Source of the DNA: JANELJ01 sp024511395
GTDB lineage: Bacteria; Pseudomonadota; Gammaproteobacteria; GRL18
NCBI GenBank assembly: GCA_963681975.1
Contig: OY820613.1
Span: 3,534,001 to 3,598,000, forward strand
Reading direction: 5' to 3'
Length of the DNA stretch: 64,000 bases
Made by a program: the position numbers and the translations under genes. The first letter of the stretch is position 1. Every line of letters starts with the position of its first letter. Positions 8,250 through 18,733 of the stretch are shown here, piece by piece. A model generated the notes under the pieces. The model did not search any database. It was given only the letters and a program-made list of their open reading frames with translations, and was not told the DNA's origin.

Positions 8250-9224
8250 GGGGTGATGTCTCTTGATTAATGCAGGCAGGGATGGCTGCCCGCACTTCCA
8301 ACTTTCAGGAAAGATAGGGGTCTAAATAACTGTTCCGAAATGGTGTCCATATAAATGGAACTTAAGCTTTGTTTATCGAACAAAGAAATTAACCAAAACA
8401 ACCTGATCAAACAAAGCTTAAGTATGAATAATATTATAACGGAACTGAGCCGTCCTGTACGCCGATGGTTAAAAAAAGTCGTACAATTTAATAAAGAGGG
8501 TAACTACAGAAGGCGGGCTGAAGCTATTTTACTCCTGCATCAGTGCTACAGTAGGAAACAGGTTTCCCAATTACTGAATGCCAGCCGAACAAGCATAAGA
8601 AAATGGGTACAACGCTTTGAACAATTTGGTGAATCAGCCCTGTTTCCGGAAAACCGTGGCAGAACACCCTATAGTATCAATGAAACCATTAGTACCCGGT
8701 TACTGGAACTGGTTCAGACACAGCCGAAAGAATTTGGATGTTTTAACTCAAGATGGACTTCGGAATTATTAACCCGGCAGGTCAACGAGGAATTTCAGAC
8801 CCATATTCATTCTTTTACTATCCGGAGGTTATTACCTAAACCGGGTATAAAATGGAAACGAGCCAGCCCGACACTATGCATACAGGATAAGGAAAAAGCT
8901 CTTAAAATTAAGAGGATAGAGAAAGCCTTGCAATCAGCCAATGCTGAGCATCCTGTATTTTATGTGGATGAAGCCGATGTTGATTTAAATCCACGTATCG
9001 GCAGTTTCTGGTCTGTAAAAGGACAACAAATCAGAATACCCACTCCTGGTAAAAACCAGAAGAATTATCTGGCCGGTGCCCTGAATGCTAAAACAGGTCA
9101 GGTTGTCTGGGTAGAATGGGAAAGTAAAAATTCATTCCTGTTTTTACGCCTGATGGCAGAGTTAAGAAAAAGATACAGGCAGGCTAAAACCATCTGATTG
9201 ATAGCGGATAATTATATTATACAT

Positions 9225-10723
9225 AGTCCGACCTGAATAAATTATAGCACATTGATTTATAAGGAAATATTGGCGAATTATGAGTGTTAAATTTGCAGGT
9301 TTTTGGTAAAATAAGCCTTATTACCTTGCAAATTTCCAGACCAGAATGAAGCCAGAGAAACAGCCAAAAATACCTCAGGAAGACCTGTTCAGGATGCGCC
9401 TTGAAAACATGCTGGACATAAACCATGAGTTGATTAAGTTATCAAAACACATAGACCGGGAAAGTCCTGATAAAGAATGGGCGCTTTGTTTGTATCCACT
9501 AAAGGTGCTCCTGCCATACGCACTCGATTGATTGCAGGATTGCATTACCTGAAACACCTGCATGATTTATCAGATGAACAGGTAGTAAAAGGCTGGACAG
9601 AAAATCCGTACTGGCAATATTTTTGTGGAGAAGAATACTTTCAGCATAAGATGCCCATACACCCTGTGACCATGACCAAATGGCGTAACCGGCCGGGTAA
9701 GTCAGGCAGTGAAAAATTACTGATTGAAACCATTAAAGCCGGACTAAAGAGTAAAACCATAAAGCCTGGCAGTTTAAAGAAAGTCACGGTAGATACTACC
9801 GTACAGGAAAAGAACATCGCTTTTCCAACCGATTCAAAGCTCCTGAACAAAGCCAGAGAAAACCTGGTTAAACTGTCCAAAGAGCACGGTATTAAACTGC
9901 GTCAGAACTATAATCGGGTTGGGCCGCAATATGTACTAATGGCCAGTCGTTATGCACATGCAAAACAGTTTAAACGCATGAAGAAAATGAACAATAAACT
10001 GAAATCCCGTTTAGGTCGTGTTAAACGGGATATTGAACGACAACTGCCCAACTATTCTGTTGATATTCAGTCTCTGTTTGAAGTAGCTCTAAAACAGGCT
10101 CAGAAACTGATTGAGCAGGAGCAGCACAGTAAGAACAAGCTTTACAGTTTACATGCACCGGAAGTCGAGTGTATCAGTAAAGGCAAAGCTCATAAGCCTT
10201 ATGACTTTGGTGTTAAAGCCAGTATCGCGGTAACTAACAAGGAAGGCTTTGTTATTGGTGCTCAAAGCTGTCCGGGCAATCCTTATGATGGGCACACTCT
10301 ACTGCCACAACTGGAACAGATAAAACAGTTTACAGCCGTACAACCGGAACAATGCTTTGTTGACCGGGGTTATCGTGGACATGAAGTAAAAGACACTAAA
10401 GTTTTTATCTCAGGTCAGAAGCGAGGCGTTACCCGAAGTATTAAAAAGGCATTAAAACGGCGCAGTGCGATTGAGCCTGAAATCGGTCATATGAAAAACG
10501 ATGGCCGTTTAGACCGCTGCTACCTCAAAGGTGCAGTCGGTGATGCCATTAATGTGGTTATGGTAGCCGCTGGTCATAACTTAAGAAAGAACCTCAATAA
10601 GCTCCGGCTTTTGTGGCTCAAAATTATTTCCGGTTTGATGGGGTCTTTTATCAAACCGGGGCAATCAGCTGCTTTAAACCTGGCTTGATGTCAGGCTTAA
10701 AACGGTATTATTCAGGTTGAACT
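9225..10723 (+). mobile_element. IS5-family element, copy 1
   Basis: Ends are AGTCCGACCTGAATAA and TTATTCAGGTTGAACT, with target duplication ACAT on both sides (9221-9224, 10724-10727). It is inserted in the IS630 transposase gene. The transposase frame is broken, so it is not autonomous. Confidence 0.9.
9346..10688 (+). pseudogene. IS5 transposase, frameshifted (copy 1)
   Basis: Compared with the intact copies, one G is missing in the GAATGGGGCGC run near 9478. The frame from ATG 9346 stops after 61 residues. The remainder (from about 9480, 403 residues counting from ATG 9477) is intact and contains the DDE triad: Asp in KVTVDTTVQEKN, Asp in CFVDRGYRGHEV, Glu in AIEPEIGHMKNDGRLDR. Confidence 0.85.
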
Positions 10724-10987
10724 ACATAAAAGCCAGATAACGAAAACATTTCTGTCCCATAATAAAAAGTTTGAGCTGATATTTCAGCCAGCCTATCACC
10801 CCTGGGTAAACATAATAGAGCTATTATGGAAACAGTTACATGATACCGTAACCAGAAATCATCGACATTCAACAATGAAAAGCCTGATGGAAGATGTTAG
10901 AAAATTTATGAATAATGTGTCCCCGTTTCCTGGTTCTGAAATTCAACAGAAAAGGTTATAGGGTGGACACCTTTTAGGATCAGCTAT

Positions 10988-13120
10988 TTAGAATTTCAGC
11001 AGACCCTTAAACTTGTCACCAAACTTTTCTTCCAGTTTTTCATTGAGTTTTTCCTCAACTTTCTTTTTAGTCTGTTGTTCCAGCACTTTAGAAATATTGG
11101 CTTCCTGTTTCAGCTCAGAGAATTTACCTTTAATGGTATAGGGAATTTCTTTGCCTTTGTAATCGGTACCCTGAGATTTTTCATCAATTTTTAAGCTGTT
11201 AAGCAGTTTAACTTTCAGAGTGTAGTCAAGATACTCTTTGGGCAGGTCAGCATAGCCGGCACCGGTGAGTTCCATTACCGGAGATTTACTGCTCAGGTCG
11301 TTGTTTTTAACCACGCCGTTTTTAATATTAAACGTGCCTTTTAGTTCAGAAAATTTGGTGTTTTGTTCCTGATCCTGAGTAGGGACGGATCGACCTTTAA
11401 GCATGGCTTCAGCTTTTCTTAAGGTATTAATAACATCCAGTTTTTTTACATGACCATTAGCTACCAGTAATTTCACAACACCATTGGAGTTTTTAATTAA
11501 GCGATCCTTATCATTCCCGGCGGTCGTAATATTGGCTGAAATATTGGCGGTACCGGTAATTTCCTGGCTGCCGCTGACATCCTGTAACAGGTCGCCTATC
11601 TGTACGCCTTTCAGCTCATTAACAATTTTAAGTTTAGGCGTATTGCTACGGGCATCCAGGGTGGTTTTAAGGTTGATATTGCCCTTGTATAAATCCGCTT
11701 TTAAAGGTGCCAGCTGAACCAGGCCGTCCTTGCCCTTTAACACGATGACGACATTGGTCATTTTAGCGCCCCCAGCAATAAGCTGACCGATGGTTAATTT
11801 GCCGTCTAGGTTCAGACCACGCAGGGTTTCAACGGGGAAAATAGGAGCTTTAGCAGCAGGTTTGCCTTTAGAGGCTGTTTTCTTAGTTTTAGCTTTAGGT
11901 ACAGGTGTATTGGAAGCAGCCTGTTCTGGAGCTGCCACGGCATAGTAATCCAGATTGAGTTGGTTAAGTTTTAAATCAAAACCATAAACGGGTTTCTGGA
12001 AGTTTTTAATAGCAGCAGTGCCGGTTAGAGCGGTATCGTCAAGGTTGGCTGTTAAGGAGCTGATATTCAGGTTGTCCTGGTTACCATTAAAGGAAAGCCG
12101 GGCATCAGCAGAACTGAGTGCCTGTTCCTGTTTCATTTTTGGTAAAGCGGCTCCCAGTGCAGCAGCGAGCTGCTTTGGTGAGAATTTTTCTATACTGACC
12201 TTGCCGTTATATTCCGGAGCACTATCTAGTTTAGCCGCATGAAACTGCCCGTTGATAACCATCTCATATGAGGTTAGTTTCATACCATTAATATCCAGCA
12301 ACTGTTTCAGACCGTCAAATACAATGTCTCCCCACAGGGTGGTTTTAGTGGCTCCGCCGGTCAGATCCAGGGTCAGCTGGGTTTTGGGTAATTTAAATAA
12401 CTGCTGTGCAAGAGAAATAGTCGGTGAGCTGCTTAACTTAAAGCTGCCTTTCATTTCAGGATTAGAGCTGTCGATCAGGGTGGAGATTTCCAGGTCAAAA
12501 GGCTTATCTTCAATCAGTTCACTGATGCTTATATTGGCTTTGGATAACACAATATGCTGATTGTTCTGTTTATCAGTCCAGCTGATCTGGGCATCTTTAA
12601 CACTCAGACCGGCCACACTGATTGCGGGCATAGATGCTTTTTCAATGGCTGGTTTTGCAGTGCCTGTTGAATTTTTAGCTTCAGTTTCTTTTTCCGGGGT
12701 TGATTTTTCCCCACTGAGATCGGCCCAGTTGGTCTTACCGTCTTTATTTTTAATCAGGTTCAGGGCCATATTGTTTAGTCTGACTTCCCCGATATCCAGA
12801 CGGTTCTGAGTCAGCAGGGGCATAATGGCCACGTATAGAGAAATCTCATCTATTTTGGCAAAAGGCTGGTCACCAAAGCCTTTGGCATTACTCAGTTCTG
12901 TTTTGCCCAGGTCCAGGGAAATGGACAGAGGTAGTGAAATGGACAGGTCGATATCACCTTCTATAGTCAGAGTTCGCCCGGCTTTCTGATAAACCTGCTG
13001 GGCTATTTCGTCTTTGTAATCGTTGGGGTTGACCAGTACAGGGATTAAAATTGCCGACAGCACTACAATAACGACTAAAGAAGCCAGACTCCAGAGTATA
13101 ATTTTGATTAATTTATTCAT
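10988..13120 (-). CDS. asmA: AsmA-family protein
   Basis: The product is about 710 residues. One N-terminal membrane anchor (LIKIILWSLASLVVIVVLSA) is followed by a large periplasmic beta-rich domain typical of AsmA/TamB-like lipid-transfer proteins: VNPNDYKDEIAQQVYQKAGR near the start and a C-terminal AsmA_2-like region (NGHVKKLDVINTLRKAEAML). A low-complexity Lys/Ala linker lies at about residues 385-405. I choose ATG 13120 because GGTGA lies 5 bp upstream; a GTG three codons earlier is possible. The original stop was probably TAG; IS630 insertion changed it to TAA without altering the protein. It was upstream of mutY. Confidence 0.85.
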   Translation of the reverse strand: MNKLIKIILWSLASLVVIVVLSAILIPVLVNPNDYKDEIAQQVYQKAGRTLTIEGDIDLSISLPLSISLDLGKTELSNAKGFGDQPFAKIDEISLYVAIMPLLTQNRLDIGEVRLNNMALNLIKNKDGKTNWADLSGEKSTPEKETEAKNSTGTAKPAIEKASMPAISVAGLSVKDAQISWTDKQNNQHIVLSKANISISELIEDKPFDLEISTLIDSSNPEMKGSFKLSSSPTISLAQQLFKLPKTQLTLDLTGGATKTTLWGDIVFDGLKQLLDINGMKLTSYEMVINGQFHAAKLDSAPEYNGKVSIEKFSPKQLAAALGAALPKMKQEQALSSADARLSFNGNQDNLNISSLTANLDDTALTGTAAIKNFQKPVYGFDLKLNQLNLDYYAVAAPEQAASNTPVPKAKTKKTASKGKPAAKAPIFPVETLRGLNLDGKLTIGQLIAGGAKMTNVVIVLKGKDGLVQLAPLKADLYKGNINLKTTLDARSNTPKLKIVNELKGVQIGDLLQDVSGSQEITGTANISANITTAGNDKDRLIKNSNGVVKLLVANGHVKKLDVINTLRKAEAMLKGRSVPTQDQEQNTKFSELKGTFNIKNGVVKNNDLSSKSPVMELTGAGYADLPKEYLDYTLKVKLLNSLKIDEKSQGTDYKGKEIPYTIKGKFSELKQEANISKVLEQQTKKKVEEKLNEKLEEKFGDKFKGLLKF

Positions 13121-13810
13121 GTTTTTCACCAGCAGGATAAGCTAAAATTTATGTTTAGCTTATAATATTTAAAAAGGTTTTAAGTTTGTTTGTGTAAAAA
13201 ATTATAAAATGTAAAAATTATAAAAAGGCATACAATATAATAGGTCTAAATCCGATGTATTTAAACCGTATTAAAATACATAAACATAACAATAGCAACC
13301 GCCTAAAACCTAAAACCTAAACCAATGCCCCTCACGCTGTTACAGAAAATTGCGCAATTGACCCGGAACTAGGAAGCCGAGTCTCTCATCCATGCTTTCT
13401 TCCCCTTTATGCGCGATGAATTTCCTGCTTTACAGGCTATAGCTTTATACAAGGTGGATAATTATCAGCCTGAGGTGGTATATGGTGATGATTTTAAAGA
13501 GCTGCAGACAGAGATAAATGAGTTAATTCAGCAAATTTTAAATACCAAAGCCATTTTAAGCTCCCAGACCAAAGAGCTTGATGGTTTAAATTTACTGGTT
13601 AAAAAATCCAGCCGTGAAAAGCACTGTATTTACTTTATGGCCTACCTGCTTGATCAATCGTGTATCAGTGAAGAACAAATGGACTGTATCCGGGCTATTA
13701 CTGATATATATACCAATCACCAGGAACTGATATCGCTGAATGACAGGGATCCGCTGACCGGACTGTATAACCGTAAGGCATTTGATTAGAAAATTCTTCA
13801 TTTGTTAAAT

Positions 13811-15189
13811 AGTCCACCCTGAATAAAACATATAGCATTGATTTATAAAGAAATATTGCTTGATTATGGGTGTTAAATTTGCAAGTTTTTGGTAAAATAA
13901 GCCTTATTACCTTGCAAATTTCCATACCAAAATGAAGCCAAAGAAACAGCCAAAAATACCTCAGGAAGACCTGTTCAGGATGCGTCTTGAAAACATGCTG
14001 GACTTAAATCATGAGTTGATTAAGTTATCAAAACACATAAACTGGGAAAGTCTTGATAAAGAATGGGGAGCCCTGTTTATATCCACTAAAGGCGCTCCTG
14101 CTATACGCACTCGCCTGATTGCAGGATTGCATTACCTGAAACATCTGCATGATTTATCGGATGAACAGGTCGTAAAAAGCTGGACAGAAAATCCGTACTG
14201 GCAATGTTTTTGTGGAGAAGAATACTTTCAGCATAAAATGCCTATACACCCTACGACCATGACCAAATGGCGTAACCGGCCGGGTAAGTCAGGCAGTGAA
14301 AAATTACTGATTGAAACCATTAAAGCCGGACTAAAGAGTAAAACTATCAAGCCCGGCAGTTTAAAGAAAGTCACGGTAGATACTACCGTACAGGAAAAGA
14401 ACATCGCTTTTCCAACCGATTCAAAGCTCCTGAACAAAGCCGGAGAAAACCTGGTTAAACTGTCCAAAGAGCACGGTATTAAACTGCGCCAGAACTATAA
14501 TCGGGTTGGGCCGCAATATGTACTAATGGCCAGTCGTTATGCACATGCAAAACAGTTTAAACGCATGAAGAAAATGAACAATAAACTGAAATCCCGTTTA
14601 GGTCGTGTTAAACGGGATATTGAACGACAACTGCCCAATTATTCTGTTGATATTCAGTCTCTGTTTGAAGTAGCTCTAAAACAGGCTCAGAAACTGATTG
14701 AGCAGGAGCAGCACAGTAAGAACAAGCTTTACAGTTTACATGCACCGGAAGTCGAGTGTATCAGTAAAGGCAAAGCTCATAAGCCTTATGAATTTGGAGT
14801 TAAAACCAGTATCGCGGTAACTAACAAGGAAGGCTTTGTTATTGGCGCTCAAAGTTGTCCGGGCAATCCTTATGATGGACATACCTTGCTGCCACAACTG
14901 GAACAGATAAAACAGTTTACAGCCGTACAACCGGAACAATGCTTTGTTGATCGGGGCTATCGTGGACATGAGGTAAAAGATACGAAAGTTTTTATCTCAG
15001 GTCAGAAGCGAGGCGTTACCCGAAGTATTAAAAAGGCATTAAAACGGCGCAGTGCGATTGAGCCTGAAATCGGTCATATGAAAAACGATGGCCGTTTAGA
15101 CCGCTGCTACCTCAAAGGTGCAGTCGGTGATGCCATTAATGTGGTTATGCTTGATGTCAGGCTTAAAACGGTATTATTCAGGTTGAACT
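13811..15189 (+). mobile_element. IS5-family element, copy 2 (internally deleted)
   Basis: Target duplication AAAT flanks it (13807-13810, 15190-15193). Compared with full copies it lacks 121 bp near the 3' end: the sequence jumps from GTGGTTATG straight to CTTGATGTCAGG. It disrupts the GGDEF gene. Confidence 0.9.
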
Positions 15190-15191
15190 AA
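13932..15191 (+). CDS. IS5-family transposase, C-terminally altered (copy 2)
   Basis: The product is 419 residues instead of 447. The DDE triad is present, but the 121-bp deletion replaces the last 47 or so residues with LDVRLKTVLFRLN read from the element's end. It belongs to the sublineage starting MKPKKQPKIPQ with KHINWESLDKEW, as does the copy at 21299. Activity is doubtful. Confidence 0.75.
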   Translation: MKPKKQPKIPQEDLFRMRLENMLDLNHELIKLSKHINWESLDKEWGALFISTKGAPAIRTRLIAGLHYLKHLHDLSDEQVVKSWTENPYWQCFCGEEYFQHKMPIHPTTMTKWRNRPGKSGSEKLLIETIKAGLKSKTIKPGSLKKVTVDTTVQEKNIAFPTDSKLLNKAGENLVKLSKEHGIKLRQNYNRVGPQYVLMASRYAHAKQFKRMKKMNNKLKSRLGRVKRDIERQLPNYSVDIQSLFEVALKQAQKLIEQEQHSKNKLYSLHAPEVECISKGKAHKPYEFGVKTSIAVTNKEGFVIGAQSCPGNPYDGHTLLPQLEQIKQFTAVQPEQCFVDRGYRGHEVKDTKVFISGQKRGVTRSIKKALKRRSAIEPEIGHMKNDGRLDRCYLKGAVGDAINVVMLDVRLKTVLFRLN

Positions 15192-15687
15192 ATAACGGGC
15201 TGCATCGACGCGCCAATGACACTGAGCTACTCTCCTGTTTTGCCATTATCGATATTGATCATTTCAAACAGATTAATGACCGTTTTGGACATCTTTATGG
15301 TGATGAAGTGCTGCTGCATTTTGCCCAGCAGGCACAGGCTTTTTTCCGTCAGGATGACCTGGTGTTCCGTTACGGTGGTGAAGAATTTGTGGTAATTTTG
15401 CAGAATGTGGAAGAACAGAGCGCCAAAAACGTTTTTGAGCGTTTCAGACAACATATTGAGAACTATCATTTTCCCTAGGTTCCCCAGGTGGGCCAAGTCA
15501 CTGTCAGTATTGGTATCACCCGTCTGGATACCAGCATGCTGCAGTCTGAAATTATAGATCGTGCTGACCATGCCCTGTACTATTATTAAAGAGCATGGGC
15601 GCAATAATATAGTCTGTTATGAGACATCGGTGGAAGAAGAGAAGTTAACGGAAATAAAAGTCGAGAATGATATAGAACTTTTTTGAT

Positions 15688-17502
15688 TTATTCATACAAA
15701 GCTTTAATTTCCTTTTTAAATCGTTCCAGTATTTTAGGCCGTTTGGCTTTTAAGGTAGGCGTCAGCAGTCCATCCTCTACCGTCCAAGGTTCCAGTGTTA
15801 ATATCACCTTGCGGATTTTTGCATAGCCGGGAAAATCATGCAGTACCGTGCGTAAATGGCGCACAATATGATTGTGGATGATTTTATCCTGTAAATTATT
15901 CTTATCAAACGGATCAAGATTATGTTCTTGGGCAATATGCACCCATTGTTCAGAATTTAATACCAAGACAGCACTGAGATAGGCTTCGCCTTCACCAAGC
16001 ATCATGGCATGATCATAAAGTGGGTCCATAACAATAGCGTTTTCAATATCCGTGGGTGGAATTTTTTCACCATTGGACATAATAAGAATATCTTTAAGGC
16101 GGCCGGTAATATAAACATGGCCTGTTTTTTCATCAATACGGGCCTGGTCACCTGTGTGGAACCAGCCATCGGGGTCAATGGCTTCGGCCGTAGCTGCATG
16201 ATTGTTCCAGTAGCCCATCATAACGCCAGGGCTTTTAATTAACAGCTCATCGTTTTCACCGATTTTCATTTCTATGCCTTCCAGTGGGTGACCAATGGAA
16301 CGTGGATCATTATTGTCCAAGCGGTTAAAACTGGCCACAGGACTGGTTTCTGTCAGCCCATAGCCCTGAATTAACTGCAGGCCCAGTCCGATAAAGGTTT
16401 TGGCCACTGGGTAGGGGATGGCAGCGCCGCCGGTAGCCGCCAGGCGTAAACGACCACCGAATTTCTGCATGACCTTGTCTGCAACTAGGTGTTTCATTAC
16501 TGGCCATATCAGGCAGGCCAGGCAGAACATGGAGCGTCCCTGCTGATACTGAAAGTGCCGCCAGCCGGTATTAACCGTCAGGCGGAATAAAGCCCGTTTA
16601 ATGGGTGAGCCCTTAAGCAGGGTATTTTCAATTTTGGCATAGACCTGCTCATAAATACGGGGTACTGAGATCAGTAAAGTGGGTTTAATGGTGATCAGAT
16701 CATCGGCCAATAACTGGATAGAACGGGCAAAGGCCACCTGGCAGCCGGCCATAACCGTCAGATAGTAGCCCAGGTTACGTTCAAAAGTATGGGACATGGG
16801 CAGAAAAGATAAAAACAGATCATCATGGCGCACCTTCAGACCGGTGCCTGACGGATAGGCAATGGATAGAATATTATGATGATTCAGCATAACCCCCTTG
16901 GGTTTGCCAGTGGTGCCTGAGGTATAAACAATAGTAGCCAGTTCTTTTGGGTTACCTTTGCGTTTATGCAAAACATGACCTTCCTCGGGTAGCCATTGCT
17001 GACTGGTAGTGACTCTGTCAGACTCATGGGCTATTTTATCTTCTGTGGTATCTACCAGTACCACTCTTTTTAAGGTGGCGTTATCCGTACATTTGTCACG
17101 CAGCCGGCGCCACTGGCGGATATCCTGTACCACCAGCAGTTTTATGGCGGCATCTTCCAGGATATAGGCAATATTGTCTGGGCGGTCTTCAAGGTATAAG
17201 GGAACCACCACTATACCCAGCCCCAGAGCAGCTTGATCCACCGCCACCCATTCCTTGCTGTTTTTCATTAAGATACCAACACGGTCACCGCTTTCCAGGT
17301 CTTCTCCCAGCATGGCCTTCTGCCACCTGCCGACCAGCATGGCCATTTCATTCCAGGTGGTTTCTTCCCAGCTTTTAGTGGCTTTGTGGTATTGAATATA
17401 GGCAATCTCATCAGCAGAACGGGAGGTGCGTTCATAAAAAAGCCCGTCCAGTGTTTCGGCTTCTTCAATTGTTATCATTGCTTTGGAGTTTGCTGTGGCC
17501 AT
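15688..17502 (-). CDS. fadD: Long-chain acyl-CoA synthetase (AMP-forming, FAA1-type)
   Basis: The 604-residue adenylate-forming enzyme activates fatty acids to acyl-CoA at the inner face of the cytoplasmic membrane. Motifs are the P-loop YTSGTTGKPKGV (about residue 195), SFLPMSHTFER typical of long-chain enzymes, GYGLTETSP, WFHTGDQARID and the C-terminal hinge ITGRLKDILIMSNGEKIPP. Length is usual for the FAA1 branch. AGGAAG lies about 10 bp upstream of the ATG at 17502. It is a single gene, convergent with the broken GGDEF gene and divergent from thiS. Confidence 0.88.
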   Translation of the reverse strand: MATANSKAMITIEEAETLDGLFYERTSRSADEIAYIQYHKATKSWEETTWNEMAMLVGRWQKAMLGEDLESGDRVGILMKNSKEWVAVDQAALGLGIVVVPLYLEDRPDNIAYILEDAAIKLLVVQDIRQWRRLRDKCTDNATLKRVVLVDTTEDKIAHESDRVTTSQQWLPEEGHVLHKRKGNPKELATIVYTSGTTGKPKGVMLNHHNILSIAYPSGTGLKVRHDDLFLSFLPMSHTFERNLGYYLTVMAGCQVAFARSIQLLADDLITIKPTLLISVPRIYEQVYAKIENTLLKGSPIKRALFRLTVNTGWRHFQYQQGRSMFCLACLIWPVMKHLVADKVMQKFGGRLRLAATGGAAIPYPVAKTFIGLGLQLIQGYGLTETSPVASFNRLDNNDPRSIGHPLEGIEMKIGENDELLIKSPGVMMGYWNNHAATAEAIDPDGWFHTGDQARIDEKTGHVYITGRLKDILIMSNGEKIPPTDIENAIVMDPLYDHAMMLGEGEAYLSAVLVLNSEQWVHIAQEHNLDPFDKNNLQDKIIHNHIVRHLRTVLHDFPGYAKIRKVILTLEPWTVEDGLLTPTLKAKRPKILERFKKEIKALYE

Positions 17503-17643
17503 ATATTCGGGCTTCCTGATGGGTGATTAAGATTCTAAATATGAAACATCCATATTTCATTGTTTTGAGTGTAAAATATAGCATATTTCATGTTTATAGT
17601 AAGCCGTATAGTGTATTTAAAACGGCGCTTTAAAGGAGTTATT

Positions 17644-17844
17644 TTGAATATTATTTTAAATGATGAATCCCGCACAGTAGCGGAAAACTGTACTGTGCAG
17701 CAATTACTGGCTGATATGGATATAGTCGGTCAGCGCCTGGCGGTTGAGGTGAATGAAGAGATAGTTCCCAAAAGCCGTCACGACAGTTTTGTGTTCAGTG
17801 AAGGTGACAAGGTGGAAATTGTGCATGCAATTGGCGGTGGCTAA
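17644..17844 (+). CDS. thiS: Sulfur carrier protein ThiS
   Basis: The 66-residue ubiquitin-fold protein ends in the required Gly-Gly (HAIGGG), which is thiocarboxylated and donates sulfur for the thiazole ring of thiamine. I start at TTG 17644 because AAAGGAG lies directly upstream and MNIILNDESRTV is the family N-terminus; the longer frame from 17590 adds non-homologous residues. It is followed 81 bp later by thiG, its partner. Confidence 0.92.
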   Translation: MNIILNDESRTVAENCTVQQLLADMDIVGQRLAVEVNEEIVPKSRHDSFVFSEGDKVEIVHAIGGG

Positions 17845-17925
17845 GAGTATTGGACAGTGAATATTAAATTCAGGATAATGTCTCTCTTTTGGAATTTTAG
17901 ATTATTAACAGATTCAGGATAAATA

Positions 17926-18708
17926 ATGCAAGATGATACCTTAATTATAGCGGGTAAAGCATACAGCTCCCGTTTGCTGGTCGGAACCGGTAAGTACAAG
18001 GATATGGATGAGACACGCGAAGCCATTGAAACCAGTGGTGCTGAAATTGTTACGGTGGCTATTCGTCGTACCAATATCGGGCAGAATCCTGATGAGCCAA
18101 ATCTTCTGGATGTTATTTCACCAGACAAATACACCATTTTACCTAATACGGCTGGTTGCTATACGGCAAAAGACGCTGTGCGTACCTGTCAGCTGGCACG
18201 GGAATTACTGGACGGGCATGACCTGGTTAAGCTGGAAGTGCTGGGTGATCAGAAAACCTTATACCCCAATATGGTGGATACTATTGAAGCGGCCGAATTG
18301 CTGATTAAAGATGGCTTCAAGGTCATGGTGTACACCAGTGATGATCCTATTATAGCCAAATGCCTGGAAGAAATGGGCTGTGTGGCGGTTATGCCTCTGG
18401 CCGGCCTGATTGGTTCCGGCCTAGGGATCTGTAATCCGCATAATATCCGCCTGATCATTGAAAATGCCGAGGTGCCCATTCTGGTGGATGCTGGTGTGGG
18501 TACGGCATCAGATGCTGCCATTGCCATGGAGCTGGGCTGTGATGCGGTGTTAATGAATACCGCCATTGCCGGAGCTAAAAATCCGGTACTAATGGCATCG
18601 GCCATGAAAAAAGCTATTGAAGCTGGTCGTGAAGCCTTTCTGGCCGGACGGATGCCGAAAAAAGCCTATGCCAGTGCATCCTCCCCGATTGACGGCACGT
18701 TTTTTTAA
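17926..18708 (+). CDS. thiG: Thiazole synthase ThiG
   Basis: The 260-residue TIM-barrel enzyme joins deoxyxylulose phosphate, dehydroglycine and ThiS thiocarboxylate into the thiazole. The Schiff-base lysine is about Lys102 in LVKLEVLGD; phosphate-binding segments are LAGLIGSGLGICNP and VDAGVGTASDAA. Length and start (MQDDTLIIAGKAYSSRLLVG) are typical. It is in an operon with thiS and probably with trmB 25 bp downstream. Confidence 0.95.
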   Translation: MQDDTLIIAGKAYSSRLLVGTGKYKDMDETREAIETSGAEIVTVAIRRTNIGQNPDEPNLLDVISPDKYTILPNTAGCYTAKDAVRTCQLARELLDGHDLVKLEVLGDQKTLYPNMVDTIEAAELLIKDGFKVMVYTSDDPIIAKCLEEMGCVAVMPLAGLIGSGLGICNPHNIRLIIENAEVPILVDAGVGTASDAAIAMELGCDAVLMNTAIAGAKNPVLMASAMKKAIEAGREAFLAGRMPKKAYASASSPIDGTFF

Positions 18709-18733
18709 TTGCAGATAAATACGGATTGATACT

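Larger units (their letters stand above)
8355..10961 (+). pseudogene. IS630 transposase, disrupted
   Basis: The N-terminal part (8355-9197) has the paired HTH region (AILLLHQCYSRKQVSQLLNA) and the first catalytic Asp in YVDEADVDLNP. A TGA at 9195-9197 interrupts it just before LIADNYIIH, which carries the second catalytic Asp. The IS5 copy then splits it. The C-terminal part resumes at 10724 with PAYHPWVNIIELLWKQL (catalytic Glu) and ends at TAG 10959-10961. The element cannot make its own transposase. Confidence 0.85.
8322..10991 (+). mobile_element. IS630-family element with nested IS5
   Basis: The left end CTAAATAACTGTTCC (8322) and the right end (minus strand) CTAAATAGCTGATCC (10991) are matching inverted ends sharing GGTGTCCA further in. 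The outer TA at each side fits the TA duplication made by IS630 elements. Removing it rejoins the asmA and mutY sequences at a TAG. An IS5 copy (9225-10723) sits inside. Confidence 0.8.
13325..15686 (+). pseudogene. Diguanylate cyclase (GGDEF) gene, broken
   Basis: Reading from ATG 13325 (MPLTLLQKIAQLTRN) the frame is cut by TAG at 13370-13372 and 13787-13789, then by an IS5 (13811-15189). It resumes with IIDIDHFKQINDRFGHLYGD and the active-site motif VFRYGGEEF, meets a third TAG after HIENYHFP (about 15476), and has a frameshift near 15583 before KEHGRNNIVCYE. The frame ends at TGA 15684-15686. The intact ancestor made cyclic di-GMP; the N-terminal half has no domain I recognise. All three in-frame nonsense codons are TAG, two of them in the context CTAGG. 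Confidence 0.88.

Noticed and set aside
9195..9197. Selenocysteine or programmed read-through at the IS630 TGA
   Set aside because: The gene is also split by an IS5, and no structured element follows. Ordinary nonsense decay is simpler.
9475..9485. Programmed frameshift in the IS5 transposase
   Set aside because: All other full copies encode the protein in one frame. Only copy 1 lacks a G here, so it is a mutation.
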